From CAJXYS01 sp913063035 (GTDB taxonomy: Bacteria; Pseudomonadota; Alphaproteobacteria; Rhodobacterales; Rhodobacteraceae), in assembly GCF_050586465.1 (NCBI RefSeq), contig NZ_JBOCEG010000001.1, forward strand, positions 434,001 through 498,000: a stretch of 64,000 bases of DNA. The letters are read 5' to 3'. Each line of letters starts with the position of its first letter. Position 1 is the first letter of the stretch. This document shows, in pieces, positions 44,148 to 52,715 of the stretch. Made by a program: the position numbers and the translations under genes. The notes beneath the pieces are model-generated. The model was not told the origin of the DNA. It made no database searches and worked only from the letters and a program-made list of their open reading frames with translations.

Positions 44148-45177
44148 GGTCGATCCTTCCTCGCGCATCCTTCGGGTGGAGATCGGCGCCGATCCCGCCC
44201 CGCGCCTTGATAAGGCCTTGGGCGCCGCGGTGCCAGAGGCGGCTGCGCTGTCGCGCTCGCGCCTGGCGCGGCTGATCGCCGAAGGCGCGGTGCGGCGCGA
44301 CGGTGCCCCGGTCACCGATCTCAAGCACAGGCCGCACCCGGGCGAGGTCTACGAGATCCGGCTGCCCGAGGCCGCCGAGCCCGCGGCCCGTCCCGAGCCG
44401 ATCCCGTTGGACATCCGCTACGAGGATCCGGATCTCGTCGTGGTCGACAAGCCCGCCGGCATGGTCGTGCACCCGGCGCCCGGGGCCTGGACGGGCACGC
44501 TGGTCAACGCGCTGCTTCACCATTGCGGCGACAGCCTCTCCGGCATCGGGGGCGAGAGGCGCCCGGGCATCGTGCACCGCATCGACAAGGAGACCTCGGG
44601 GCTGCTCGTCGTGGCCAAGACCGACCGCGCCCATCACGGCCTGGCCCGGCAATTCGCGGCGCACACGGTCGACCGGCATTACCGTGCCCTCTGTCACGGG
44701 GTGCCCGACCGGGCCGATCCGCGGCTGGCCGGGATGGCGGGGATCAGCTTCGAGCCGGGCGGCGTTATCCGGATCGCCGCCGCCATCGCGCGCCACAGGA
44801 CCGACCGCCAGCGCATGGCGGTGACCCGCAGCGGGGGGCGGCACGCGGTGACGCGGCTGCGCGTGCTGGAAGCTTTCGCCGGTGCCGCGGCACTCCTCGA
44901 CTGCTGGCTCGAGACGGGGCGGACCCACCAGATCCGGGTGCATCTGGCGCATGTCGGCCACGGGCTGATCGGCGACCCGGTCTATGGCCGGCGCCGCCTG
45001 GCCGGGCGCGGTCTCGCCCCGGGCGCCCCGGAGCAAGCGGCGGCCTTTCCGCGCCAGGCGCTGCATGCCGCGACGCTCGGCTTCACCCATCCCGTCACCG
45101 GCGCGGCGCTGGCCTTCGAGAGCCCGCTGCCGCCGGATTTCGCGGCGCTTCTGGCCGCGCTGCGTGGCGATGGCTGA
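44146..45177 (+). CDS. rluD: RluA-family 23S rRNA pseudouridine synthase (RluD-like)
   Basis: A 343-residue enzyme with an S4-like N-terminal RNA-binding region ('LSRSRLARLIAEGAVRRDG'), 'DPDLVVVDKPAGMVVHP', and the catalytic aspartate Asp147 in 'GIVHRIDKETSGLLVVAK'. The core closes with 'ETGRTHQIRVHLAHVGHGLI'. It isomerises uridines in rRNA, probably the helix 69 sites modified by RluD. The ATG at 44146 has GGAG 9 bases upstream and shares its CCATGG with the divergent gene. rpoH lies 184 bp downstream. Confidence 0.93.
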   Translation: MVDPSSRILRVEIGADPAPRLDKALGAAVPEAAALSRSRLARLIAEGAVRRDGAPVTDLKHRPHPGEVYEIRLPEAAEPAARPEPIPLDIRYEDPDLVVVDKPAGMVVHPAPGAWTGTLVNALLHHCGDSLSGIGGERRPGIVHRIDKETSGLLVVAKTDRAHHGLARQFAAHTVDRHYRALCHGVPDRADPRLAGMAGISFEPGGVIRIAAAIARHRTDRQRMAVTRSGGRHAVTRLRVLEAFAGAAALLDCWLETGRTHQIRVHLAHVGHGLIGDPVYGRRRLAGRGLAPGAPEQAAAFPRQALHAATLGFTHPVTGAALAFESPLPPDFAALLAALRGDG

Positions 45178-45294
45178 CCCGTCACGGCGCCGCACGGCTG
45201 CGTGAGCGCGTGTTTCAAGTGCTGGAATCCGCCGGGCCAGCCGTTAAACTTCTGTCAACGCTTCGGAACTAGAGGCGGGGCGCGCGGTTTTGGC

Positions 45295-45321
45295 CTTGAA
45301 GCCCCTGCCGAGGCTCCATAG
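45295..45321 (+). promoter_or_regulatory. sigma-32-type promoter upstream of rpoH
   Basis: CTTGAA (45295-45300), 13 bp, CTCCATAG (45314-45321) matches the heat-shock sigma consensus CTTGAA-N13-17-CCCCATNT closely, and lies 41 bp before the rpoH ATG. It implies that RpoH feeds back on its own gene. Confidence 0.6.
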
Positions 45322-45361
45322 CTCTGACCGGGTCCGCCAGCCCGGAGAAAGGGACAGTCTC

Positions 45362-46261
45362 ATGAGTTACGCAAATCTGCCCGCCCCGTCGCCGGAACAA
45401 GGTCTGAACCGGTATCTCCAGGACATCCGCAAGTTCCCGATGCTGGAGCCCGAAGAGGAATACATGCTGGCCAAGCGCTGGGTGGACCACCAGGACACCG
45501 AGGCCGCGCACCAGCTCGTGACCAGCCACCTGCGTCTGGCCGCAAAGATCGCCATGGGATATCGCGGCTACGGCCTGCCCACGGCCGAGGTGATCTCGGA
45601 GGCCAATGTCGGCCTGATGCAGGCCGTCAAGCGCTTCGATCCCGAGAAGGGGTTCCGCCTGGCGACCTACGCGATGTGGTGGATCCGCGCCTCGATCCAG
45701 GAATACATCCTGCGATCCTGGAGCCTGGTGAAGATGGGCACGACGAGTGCCCAGAAAAAGCTCTTCTTCAACCTGCGCAAGGCCAAGGCGCGCATCGGCG
45801 CGCTCGAAGAGGGCGACCTGCGCCCCGAGAACGTCAAGCAGATCGCCCATGACCTGAACGTCACGGAGGACGAGGTCATCGCCATGAACCGCCGGCTTTC
45901 GGGGTCGGACGCGTCGCTCAACGCGCAGGTCGGCGCCGAGGGCGAGACGACGACCGAATGGGTCGAGTGGCTCGAGGACGAGGACGCCAACCAGGCCGAG
46001 GCCTATGCCGAGCAGGACGAGCTTCAGTCGCGGCGGGAGCTGCTGGTCGAGGCGATGGAGGTCCTGAACGACCGCGAGAAGGACATCCTGATGCAGCGCA
46101 AGCTGCGCGACACGCCCGCCACGCTGGAAGAGCTTTCCGGCCAGTACGGCGTCAGCCGCGAGCGCATCCGCCAGATCGAGGTGCGGGCCTTCGAGAAGAT
46201 CCAGAAGAAGATGCGCGAGCTGGCGCGGGAACGGGGCATGTCGAACGGCGCCGCGGCCTGA
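45362..46261 (+). CDS. rpoH: heat-shock sigma factor RpoH (sigma-32)
   Basis: A 299-residue alternative sigma factor. It has the diagnostic RpoH box 'QKKLFFNLR' at residues 131-139. Region 2 is 'LVTSHLRLAAKIAMGYRGYG' and 'FRLATYAMWWIRASIQEYIL', and region 4 is 'YGVSRERIRQIEVRAFEKIQ'. It directs RNA polymerase to chaperone and protease genes. Many Rhodobacterales carry two rpoH paralogues, and I cannot tell which class this is from sequence alone. The start at 45362 is set by alignment. It follows an RluA synthase, as is usual in this order. Confidence 0.96.
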   Translation: MSYANLPAPSPEQGLNRYLQDIRKFPMLEPEEEYMLAKRWVDHQDTEAAHQLVTSHLRLAAKIAMGYRGYGLPTAEVISEANVGLMQAVKRFDPEKGFRLATYAMWWIRASIQEYILRSWSLVKMGTTSAQKKLFFNLRKAKARIGALEEGDLRPENVKQIAHDLNVTEDEVIAMNRRLSGSDASLNAQVGAEGETTTEWVEWLEDEDANQAEAYAEQDELQSRRELLVEAMEVLNDREKDILMQRKLRDTPATLEELSGQYGVSRERIRQIEVRAFEKIQKKMRELARERGMSNGAAA

Positions 46262-46313
46262 AGGGTTGCGCCGCGCGGCTGGGCGCGTAGGCTCGGGGCG
46301 GGAGGATCGCCCG

Positions 46314-47279
46314 ATGACCGACACCGTGCGCTGGGGCGTGCTTGGCGCGGCCAAGATCGCCCGGACCGCGCTTTGCCCCGCCATACATCTCGCCCGGGAC
46401 GGGGTGCTGGCCGCGCTGGCCACCCGCTCGGCGGGGAAGGCGGCGCCGTTCACCCGCCGCTATCCGGGCCTGCGGGTGCACGAGACCTACGATGCGCTGT
46501 TGGCCGACCCGGAGATCGACGCGGTCTACATCCCGCTGCCCAACGAACAGCACGTGGACTGGACGCTGCGGGCGCTCGACGCCGGCAAGCACGTGCTCTG
46601 CGAGAAGCCGATCGCGCTGGCGTCCGGCGAGATCGACCGGCTGGTCGCGCGGCGCGACGCGACCGGGCTGCTGGCGGCAGAGGCCTTCATGGTGGTGCAC
46701 CACCCGCAATGGGCCCGCGTGCGCCAGCTGCTGGCGGAAGGCGCGATCGGGCGGCTGGCCGAGGTGCAGGGCGTCTTCACCTATTACAACGACGACATGG
46801 GCAACATCCGCCAGCACGCCGCCCATGGCGGCGGCGGGCTGCGCGATGTCGGGGTCTATCCCATGGTCACGACACGGTTCGCGACAGGCGCCGAGCCGGA
46901 CGCGGTGACCGCCCGGCTCACGCGCGAGAACGGGGTGGATGTCTATGCCCGGGTCTGGGCCGATTTCCCCGGTTTCGCGCTGTCCTTCTACTGCGGCATG
47001 CGGATGCTGCGCCGCCAGGAGATGGTGTTTCACGGCACCGAGGGCTGGATCAGGCTGCAGGCTCCCTTCAACCCGAACATCTACGCCGACGGGCGGCTCG
47101 AGTGGCGGCGGCCGGACGGCGTCGAAGAGGTCGAGACCTATACCGGGATCGACCAGTACGTCCTGCAGATCGAGGCTTTCAACGACTCGGTCCTGACCGG
47201 TGCGCCCTTTGCCTGCCCGTTGGAATTTTCGCGCGGGAACCAGGCGGCCATCGATGCCGTTTTCTCGGCAGCCGAATGA
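46314..47279 (+). CDS. Gfo/Idh/MocA-family oxidoreductase
   Basis: A 321-residue NAD(P)-dependent oxidoreductase. The Rossmann start is 'VRWGVLGAAKIARTALCPAI'. 'AVYIPLPNEQHVDWTLRALD' and 'HVLCEKPIAL' hold the conserved E-K-P lysine. 'GGGGLRDVGVYPM' is the substrate-side block, with the D-x-G-x-Y/H pattern of sugar or dihydrodiol dehydrogenases. The substrate is unknown. It lies 52 bp after rpoH on the same strand, with a good ribosome site (GGGAGGAT). Confidence 0.9.
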   Translation: MTDTVRWGVLGAAKIARTALCPAIHLARDGVLAALATRSAGKAAPFTRRYPGLRVHETYDALLADPEIDAVYIPLPNEQHVDWTLRALDAGKHVLCEKPIALASGEIDRLVARRDATGLLAAEAFMVVHHPQWARVRQLLAEGAIGRLAEVQGVFTYYNDDMGNIRQHAAHGGGGLRDVGVYPMVTTRFATGAEPDAVTARLTRENGVDVYARVWADFPGFALSFYCGMRMLRRQEMVFHGTEGWIRLQAPFNPNIYADGRLEWRRPDGVEEVETYTGIDQYVLQIEAFNDSVLTGAPFACPLEFSRGNQAAIDAVFSAAE

Positions 47280-47365
47280 TCCCGGGTTGAGGCAGGTCAA
47301 GGACTGGTGCCCGCCTCCCGGGGCAGGATCGGCTGCAGAACGAGACACTGCCTGTGGAGATCAGA

Positions 47366-47809
47366 ATGAAACCGGTTCGCACATTGGTGGTTTTGGCTAA
47401 CGAAGGCACAGTACGCTTTCTCGAGAACGAGGGCGTCGGCAAGGGGCTGACCGAGATTGCCACCTACGACGCCGATGCAGAACGGATCGCGGAGACCGAG
47501 TTCGCCGACCAGCCGGGGCGCTCGCGCGGCGCGCCGGGGCAGGCGCGGCACGGCTACGCGCCGCCCGAAAGCGAGCGCGAACATGCGCGGGCGCTCTTTG
47601 CCGACCGCGTGCTGGCCGAGTTGCGCTCGGCCTGGAACGCGGGCGTCCATGATCGCCTGGTGATCGCCGCGCCGCCCAAGATGCTGGGCGAGCTGCGCGC
47701 GCGGCTGGACACGCTGTCGGATCACGTGACGGCCGAGCTGGACAAGGATCTGGTGAAAATCCCGCTGCGCGACCTGCCGGGGCACTTCTCGGATGTCGCG
47801 GCCTTCTGA
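47366..47809 (+). CDS. host-attachment family protein (baeRF-type)
   Basis: A 147-residue protein of the family named 'protein required for attachment to host cells'. Structurally, comparative work groups it with bacterial relatives of archaeo-eukaryotic release factor domains. 'TLVVLANEGTVRFLENEG', a basic loop, 'EREHARALFADRVLAELRSA' and 'LVIAAPPKMLGELRARLD' are typical. The name comes from plant-associated bacteria; a ribosome-related role is also proposed. The ATG at 47366 is chosen over 47354 because GGAG lies 6 bases before it. It is co-directional with the DUF4389 gene. Confidence 0.85.
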   Translation: MKPVRTLVVLANEGTVRFLENEGVGKGLTEIATYDADAERIAETEFADQPGRSRGAPGQARHGYAPPESEREHARALFADRVLAELRSAWNAGVHDRLVIAAPPKMLGELRARLDTLSDHVTAELDKDLVKIPLRDLPGHFSDVAAF

Positions 47810-47821
47810 GGAGCGGAAGAG

Positions 47822-48106
47822 ATGACCCATCGCGACCCCGCGGGCGAAGACGGCGAAGCTCTCGCCCGGGACGGCATCTGGATGCGCGGGCTCTGGATGC
47901 TCGTCCTCGTCTTTCTCTTCGGGCTGGCCGAGGCGGTGCTGTTCGCCGCGACCGTCGTCCAGTTCCTGTGGATCCTGGTCAAGCGCGAGCGGAACCGGAT
48001 GATCGCCGATTTCGGCGCCGGTCTCGCCAACTGGCTGGCGATCACCGCACGCTACCAGACCGGCCAGAGCGACCGGAAACCCTTTCCTTGGACGGCCTGG
48101 GAATAG
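47822..48106 (+). CDS. DUF4389 family membrane protein
   Basis: A 94-residue protein with a hydrophobic stretch at about 22-53 ('GLWMLVLVFLFGLAEAVLFA') and the DUF4389 end 'IADFGAGLANWLAITARYQTG' followed by 'KPFPWTAWE'. Function unknown; an inner-membrane location is likely. It starts 12 bp after the attachment-family gene, with GGAGCGGAAG upstream of the ATG, and so is probably co-transcribed with it. Confidence 0.88.
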   Translation: MTHRDPAGEDGEALARDGIWMRGLWMLVLVFLFGLAEAVLFAATVVQFLWILVKRERNRMIADFGAGLANWLAITARYQTGQSDRKPFPWTAWE

Positions 48107-48116
48107 GCCCTCGGGC

Positions 48117-49952
48117 CTATTCCTCCATCGCTTCCAGCTCGTCGATCATCGCCGCGATCATGTCGAGTCCCTTGTCCCAGAACCGCGGGTCGCTGGCATC
48201 CAGGCCGAAGGGCGCCAGCAGATCCTTGTGGTGCTGTGATCCGCCCGCCTTGAGCATGTCGAAATACTTGTCCTGGAAGCTGTCGCCGCCCTCGGCATAG
48301 ACGGCATAGAGCGCGTTCACCAGCCCGTCGCCGAAGGCGTAGGCGTAGACGTAGAAGGGCGAGTGGATGAAATGCGGGATATAGGCCCAGAAGGTCTCGT
48401 AGCCCTCCATGAAGCGGAAAGCGGGGCCGAGGCTCTCTTCCTGGACCTGCATCCAGATCGCGTTGATGTCGTCCGGCGTCAGCTCGCCCTGGCGCCGCGC
48501 GTCGTGGACCCGGCACTCGAAATCGTAAAAGGCGATCTGGCGCACGACCGTGTTGATCATGTCCTCGACCTTGCCGGCCAGCAGCGTCTTGCGCTCGGCC
48601 TGGGTCTCGGCGGCATCGAGCAGCTTGCGGAAGGTCAGCATCTCGCCGAAGACGCTCGCGGTCTCGGCCAGCGTCAGGGGCGTCTGCGACAGGAGTTCGC
48701 CCTGGCCCGCGGCCAGCACCTGGTGGACCCCGTGGCCAAGCTCATGGGCCAGGGTCATCACGTCCCGCGGCTTGCCGAGATAGTTGAGCATCACGTAGGG
48801 ATGCACGTCCACGACGGTCGGGTGCGCGAAGGCCCCGGGCGCCTTGCCGGGCTTCACGCCGGCGTCGATCCAGCCCTTGTCGAAAAACGGCTGCGCAAGT
48901 TCCGCCATGCGCGGCGAGAAGCCCGCATAGGCGTCGAGAACGGTGGTCTTGGCGGCCTCCCAGTCGTAGACGCGGGGCTCGTCGGTCGGCAGCGGCGCAT
49001 TGCGATCCCAGATCTCGAGCTTGTCGAGCCCCATCCATTTCGCTTTCAGCGCATAGTAACGGTGGCTGAGTTTCGGATAGGCGGCGACCACCGCGTCGCG
49101 CAGCGCCTGCACCACCTCGGGTTCCACGTCATTGGCGAGGTGGCGCGACGTCTGCGGGGTCGGAAGGCCCCGCCAGCGGTCCTCGATTTCCTTTTCCTTG
49201 GCCAGCGTGTTGGTCACCCGCGCGAAAAGCGGCAGCCTGTCCCGGAACACCGCCGCCAGCGCCTGCGCGGCCGTCTCGCGCCGGGCGCGATCGGTGTCGG
49301 TCAGCAGGTTCAGCGTGGACTCGAGCGGCAGCGCCTCGCCGTCGACCTCGAAGGTCAGCCCGGCCATCGTCTCGTCGAAGAGCCGGTTCCAGGCCGCGGC
49401 GCCCACCACGGACTGGTCGTGCAGGAACTTCTCCAGCTCGTCCGACAGCTGGTAGGGCTTCATCGCGCGCATCCGGTCGAACACCCGGCGGTAGCGCGCG
49501 AGATCGGCGTTCTCGGCGAACCAGCCCTCCAGCGTTGCGTCGGGGATGCGGTTCACCTCGAGCGAGAAGAAGACCAGCGGCGTGGTAAAGCTGGTCAGCC
49601 GATCCTGCAGGTCGCCCAGGAGCTTGCCGCGCTCGGGGTCGGTCGTGTTCTGGTGATAGCGCAGGCCGGCATAGGACATGATGCGGCCGGCGACGATGTC
49701 GATCTTCTCGTAGCGCAGCACGCAGTCGAGCATGCCCTTGGCATCGAGCCCATCCAGCCGGCCCTGGTAGTCGCGGGCGAAATCGGCGCAGGCGGCCTCG
49801 AGCCAGTCGAGATCGCGCTTCAGTTCCGGCGCGTCCGGGCTTTCATAGAGGTCCGTCAGGTCCCATTCCGGCAGGTCACCGAACGCGCCCCCCTGCGCAT
49901 CGCGCGCATCTCGGGGAAACGCGGGGCGGGTCGGGCGCGGGGAATGGGTCAT
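48117..49952 (-). CDS. pepF: M3-family oligoendopeptidase F
   Basis: A 611-residue zinc metallopeptidase with the M3 motif 'LAHELGHGVH': His403, Glu404 and His407. The third ligand Glu is expected in the following helix ('LTLAETASVFGEM'). It cleaves small peptides in the cytoplasm. The end region 'HFIHSPFYVYAYAFGDGLVN' is typical of PepF. The start at 49952 has GAGAGGAT upstream. Its stop lies 10 bp from the convergent DUF4389 stop. Confidence 0.94.
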   Translation of the reverse strand: MTHSPRPTRPAFPRDARDAQGGAFGDLPEWDLTDLYESPDAPELKRDLDWLEAACADFARDYQGRLDGLDAKGMLDCVLRYEKIDIVAGRIMSYAGLRYHQNTTDPERGKLLGDLQDRLTSFTTPLVFFSLEVNRIPDATLEGWFAENADLARYRRVFDRMRAMKPYQLSDELEKFLHDQSVVGAAAWNRLFDETMAGLTFEVDGEALPLESTLNLLTDTDRARRETAAQALAAVFRDRLPLFARVTNTLAKEKEIEDRWRGLPTPQTSRHLANDVEPEVVQALRDAVVAAYPKLSHRYYALKAKWMGLDKLEIWDRNAPLPTDEPRVYDWEAAKTTVLDAYAGFSPRMAELAQPFFDKGWIDAGVKPGKAPGAFAHPTVVDVHPYVMLNYLGKPRDVMTLAHELGHGVHQVLAAGQGELLSQTPLTLAETASVFGEMLTFRKLLDAAETQAERKTLLAGKVEDMINTVVRQIAFYDFECRVHDARRQGELTPDDINAIWMQVQEESLGPAFRFMEGYETFWAYIPHFIHSPFYVYAYAFGDGLVNALYAVYAEGGDSFQDKYFDMLKAGGSQHHKDLLAPFGLDASDPRFWDKGLDMIAAMIDELEAMEE

Positions 49953-50040
49953 GCGGGATCCTCTCTGACTGTTTCAGATCGACATAGGCCGGGGCATGGC
50001 CAGGCTCAACCCCGCGCGTCCTGCGCCGCGGATCAGGCCC

Positions 50041-50370
50041 TCAGAGCTCGATCTCGCCGCCATCCGACGGGGGCAGGTCTTCCTGCGGGGCGGGGGCATC
50101 CGGCTTGCGGCGGATGATGATATCCCCGTTCGGCAGCATCTCGGGCGCCTCGTAGGCCGACAGGTCGTCGATCATCGACTGCAATTCCTCGATCACTGGG
50201 GCCAGCTCGCCGAGGATCGCCTCGAGGATCAGGCGCGTGCCCTCGGACAGGCGGTCCATGCCTTGCTGCAATTTCCGATCGTCCTGCGCGCCGCTGTCCG
50301 GCACGTCCTGTGCGGCGGCGGGGGCGACGGCAAGCATCGCGGCGAGGAGAAAGGCGGCGGGGCGTGTCAT
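50041..50370 (-). CDS. small periplasmic hypothetical protein
   Basis: A 109-residue protein with a clean signal peptide ('MTRPAAFLLAAMLAVAPAAA' then Q). The mature part is acidic and helical ('LQQGMDRLSEGTRLILEAIL', 'LQSMIDDLSAYEAPEMLPNG', 'DIIIRRKP'). This 'YEAPE.LPNGDIIIRRK' ending is found in many Rhodobacterales proteins of unknown function, sometimes misnamed AAA+ ATPase; no P-loop is present here. It follows the EEP-family gene on the same strand. Confidence 0.8.
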   Translation of the reverse strand: MTRPAAFLLAAMLAVAPAAAQDVPDSGAQDDRKLQQGMDRLSEGTRLILEAILGELAPVIEELQSMIDDLSAYEAPEMLPNGDIIIRRKPDAPAPQEDLPPSDGGEIEL

Positions 50371-50407
50371 GCCGTGAATATGGGGCGTCCCGCGCCCCCT
50401 GTGAAGA

Positions 50408-51460
50408 TCAGAAATCCAGATCCACCGTGACGGGGAAGTGGTCCGACGCGGCCAGCAGCGCCGCGTGCAGTTCCGGCGTGGCGTAGCAGACCGGATCGTC
50501 GAAAGGGTGCCAGATCCGCCAGCGCGGCCGGTGCGCACAAAGATCGTGCGACAGCATCACGTAGTCCAGCAGCGCGTTCAGGTAGCGGTTCTCGTGCTGG
50601 ATGTAGAAGCGCGCGGTCGTCTGCCGCGGCCCGACCGGTTGCAGCACCGCCTTGCGGGCATGGGGATCGTGAAGCGTGAGCCGCTCGTCGTCCCCGTCGC
50701 CGTCGAAACCGGCGACGATCTCCATCGCCGACCGGCCGAAGAGCTTTTCGTATTCGTCGAGCCCGGGACCGTCGTTGAGATCGCCGAGCACGATCAGGGG
50801 CTCCCCGGCGCGGAGATGGCGCTCGATCCGGCGCCGGAGCCAGATGCACTGCGCGAGCTGCGTGCGCCGGGCCTGGATGGCCAGCCGGGTCAGGGCCTCG
50901 GGTGTCTGGGCGCCGTGCGGGGCCTTGGACTTGAGATGCACCCCGATCATCCGGAAGGCCGGGCCCGCGCGCGGCGTCACCGCAAGCTCCAGCGGCGGTT
51001 TCGAGAACCGGATGACCTCGGGCGCGCTGTCGACGTCCACGTCCCAGCGGAAGGCCGAGTCGAAGCGCGGCGCCCCGTCCGAGCCTTTCTTGCCGGCCGG
51101 CTCGCCGATCGGGTCATGCCGCGCGGACAGGGTGTCGGGGTCGTAGAGCAGCGCGATCTCCTGCTGGGTGTCGTTGAGAAACCCCGTCACCGCCTTGCGG
51201 GTCCTTAGGTCGAACGCCGCCGCGAAACCCTCCAGCGCAAGCGCGGTGGAGCGTCCGTTGCCGTTGCCGCCGTCGGGTGCCTCGATCACCATGACGGCGT
51301 CGGAATCGAGGGCGGTGAACACGATGCCGAGCGCCTCGGCCTGGTCGCGGCGCGTCACCCCGTGTCGCCCCGAGGGCGCTGCGTCCGCCGCGAGCCGGTT
51401 CTCGCCGTCGAAGAGCGCGTTGAACCACTCGATGTTGTATGTCGCGATCCGCATCGGCAT
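50408..51460 (-). CDS. endonuclease/exonuclease/phosphatase family protein
   Basis: A 350-residue protein of the EEP (DNase I-like) fold. 'MRIATYNIEWFNALFD' gives the conserved Asn, 'AVMVIEAPDGG' the metal-binding Glu, 'FRMIGVHLKSK' and 'LIVLGDLNDGP' the catalytic His and Asp-x-Asn, and 'AASDHFPVTVDLDF' the final S-D-H. It could act on nucleic acid or phosphate esters. No signal peptide is seen. Its ATG overlaps the stop of the TerB/DnaJ gene by one base (TGATG), so it is coupled to it. Confidence 0.88.
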   Translation of the reverse strand: MPMRIATYNIEWFNALFDGENRLAADAAPSGRHGVTRRDQAEALGIVFTALDSDAVMVIEAPDGGNGNGRSTALALEGFAAAFDLRTRKAVTGFLNDTQQEIALLYDPDTLSARHDPIGEPAGKKGSDGAPRFDSAFRWDVDVDSAPEVIRFSKPPLELAVTPRAGPAFRMIGVHLKSKAPHGAQTPEALTRLAIQARRTQLAQCIWLRRRIERHLRAGEPLIVLGDLNDGPGLDEYEKLFGRSAMEIVAGFDGDGDDERLTLHDPHARKAVLQPVGPRQTTARFYIQHENRYLNALLDYVMLSHDLCAHRPRWRIWHPFDDPVCYATPELHAALLAASDHFPVTVDLDF

Positions 51461-52143
51461 CAGGCGGCGCGGTCGCCGCTGATCTCGTCCCAGGCCTCGT
51501 TCAGCGCCACGAGCCGTTTCTCGGCCAGCTTCACCGCCTCTTCGGGCACGCCCCGCGCGAGCATCCGGTCGGGATGCGTCTCGCGCACGCGGGCGCGCCA
51601 GTGGCTGCGGATCTCGTCGAGGCTCATCTCCGGCGTGACGCCGAGCACGTCGTAGGGGTCGGGCTGCGCGTCCGGGACGAACCGGGTCCGGATCGAGCGG
51701 AAACAGCTGTCCGACAGGCCGAAGATCCCGGCCGTGCGGGCCAGGAAGTCGTCCTCCTTGGGGTGATAGGTGCCATCGGCCATCGCGATGTGAAAGAGTC
51801 CCTCCATCAGGTCGATCAGGACCTCGTGATCCCCGTCGAACATCGTGGCGATCCGCCGGGCGTAATCCTCGTAGCCGGTGACGTCCTGGCGCGCGAGATT
51901 GAAGACCCGCGCGGCGTTCTTTTCCTCCTGCGGGGGGATGGTGAAGACCTGCCGGAAGGCCGTGACCTCGTCGCGGGTGACCTGCCCGTCGGCCTTGGCC
52001 ATCTTGGCGCCCAGCCCGATCACCGCGATGGCGAAGGCCACCGAGCGTTCGGGCGGCGTGCGCAGCCGCTCCAGCACGGCCGCCAGGGTTTCGCCCTTGC
52101 GGAGCGCGGAGAGGGCATCGGCGATACGGGTCCAGAGCGACAT
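51460..52143 (-). CDS. TerB-DnaJ domain protein (DjlA-like)
   Basis: A 227-residue protein. Residues about 30-140 form a TerB-type helical domain ('GLGAKMAKADGQVTRDEVTA', 'GLFHIAMADGTYHPKEDDFL'). Residues about 160-225 form a J domain with the HPD triad ('YDVLGVTPEMSLDEIRSHW', 'VRETHPDRML'). The J domain should stimulate DnaK. E. coli DjlA has an N-terminal membrane helix, whereas this protein has none that is obvious. It is followed by the coupled EEP gene. Confidence 0.9.
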   Translation of the reverse strand: MSLWTRIADALSALRKGETLAAVLERLRTPPERSVAFAIAVIGLGAKMAKADGQVTRDEVTAFRQVFTIPPQEEKNAARVFNLARQDVTGYEDYARRIATMFDGDHEVLIDLMEGLFHIAMADGTYHPKEDDFLARTAGIFGLSDSCFRSIRTRFVPDAQPDPYDVLGVTPEMSLDEIRSHWRARVRETHPDRMLARGVPEEAVKLAEKRLVALNEAWDEISGDRAA

Positions 52144-52225
52144 GGGCGGCCTGCTGTCTTGCGCGCCCCGAGGCTACACGTCCCGCGCGCCGATGTCACC
52201 GCGGGGCGCCCGCGCCGGCCCTGCG

Positions 52226-52714
52226 TCAGAGCGTCTTTCGCATCAGCACGAGATCGTGGAACCGGCCGAACTTCCAGCCGACGTCGGGCAGGGTGGCGGC
52301 GTGGGCGTAGCCGATCGCGGTGTGAAAGGCGATGGCGCCGGGGTTCCCGGCACTGATCCCGGCCCACATGGAATGGACGCCGCGCGCGCGGGCATGGTCT
52401 TCGAGCGCGGCCATGAGCCGGCGGCCCGTCCCGCGCCCCGTCGCCCCGGGGGCCAGGATGACCGTGTGTTCCATCGTGCGGGCATAGCCCGCGCCACCGC
52501 GGAACTGGCCATAGGTGGCAAAGCCGACGGGTCCCGCCTCGTCTTCGGCGACGAGGAAGGGCAGCGCCGCCCCGGCCTTCTCGTCGATGAGCGCGGCGAT
52601 CTCTCGCGGGGTCTTCTCCACGCTGTTGAAGGTGATCTCCGTGTCGCGGATCACGTGGTTCCAGATCGCGGCGATGGCCGCGGCGTCCGCCTGCGTGGCT
52701 GTCCGCAGCCGCAT
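52226..52714 (-). CDS. GNAT N-acetyltransferase (phosphinothricin acetyltransferase-like)
   Basis: A 162-residue acetyltransferase of the Pat/YncA group: 'MRLRTATQADAAAIAAIWNH', 'FNSVEKTPREIAALI', the acetyl-CoA loop 'GATGRGTGRRLMAALEDHAR' and 'NPGAIAFHTAIGY'. Relatives acetylate phosphinothricin, methionine sulfoximine or methionine sulfone. It starts 1 bp after the stop of the oxygenase gene and is probably in one transcript with it. The start at 52714 is the first ATG at the expected N-terminus. Confidence 0.88.
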   Translation of the reverse strand: MRLRTATQADAAAIAAIWNHVIRDTEITFNSVEKTPREIAALIDEKAGAALPFLVAEDEAGPVGFATYGQFRGGAGYARTMEHTVILAPGATGRGTGRRLMAALEDHARARGVHSMWAGISAGNPGAIAFHTAIGYAHAATLPDVGWKFGRFHDLVLMRKTL

Positions 52715-52715
52715 C

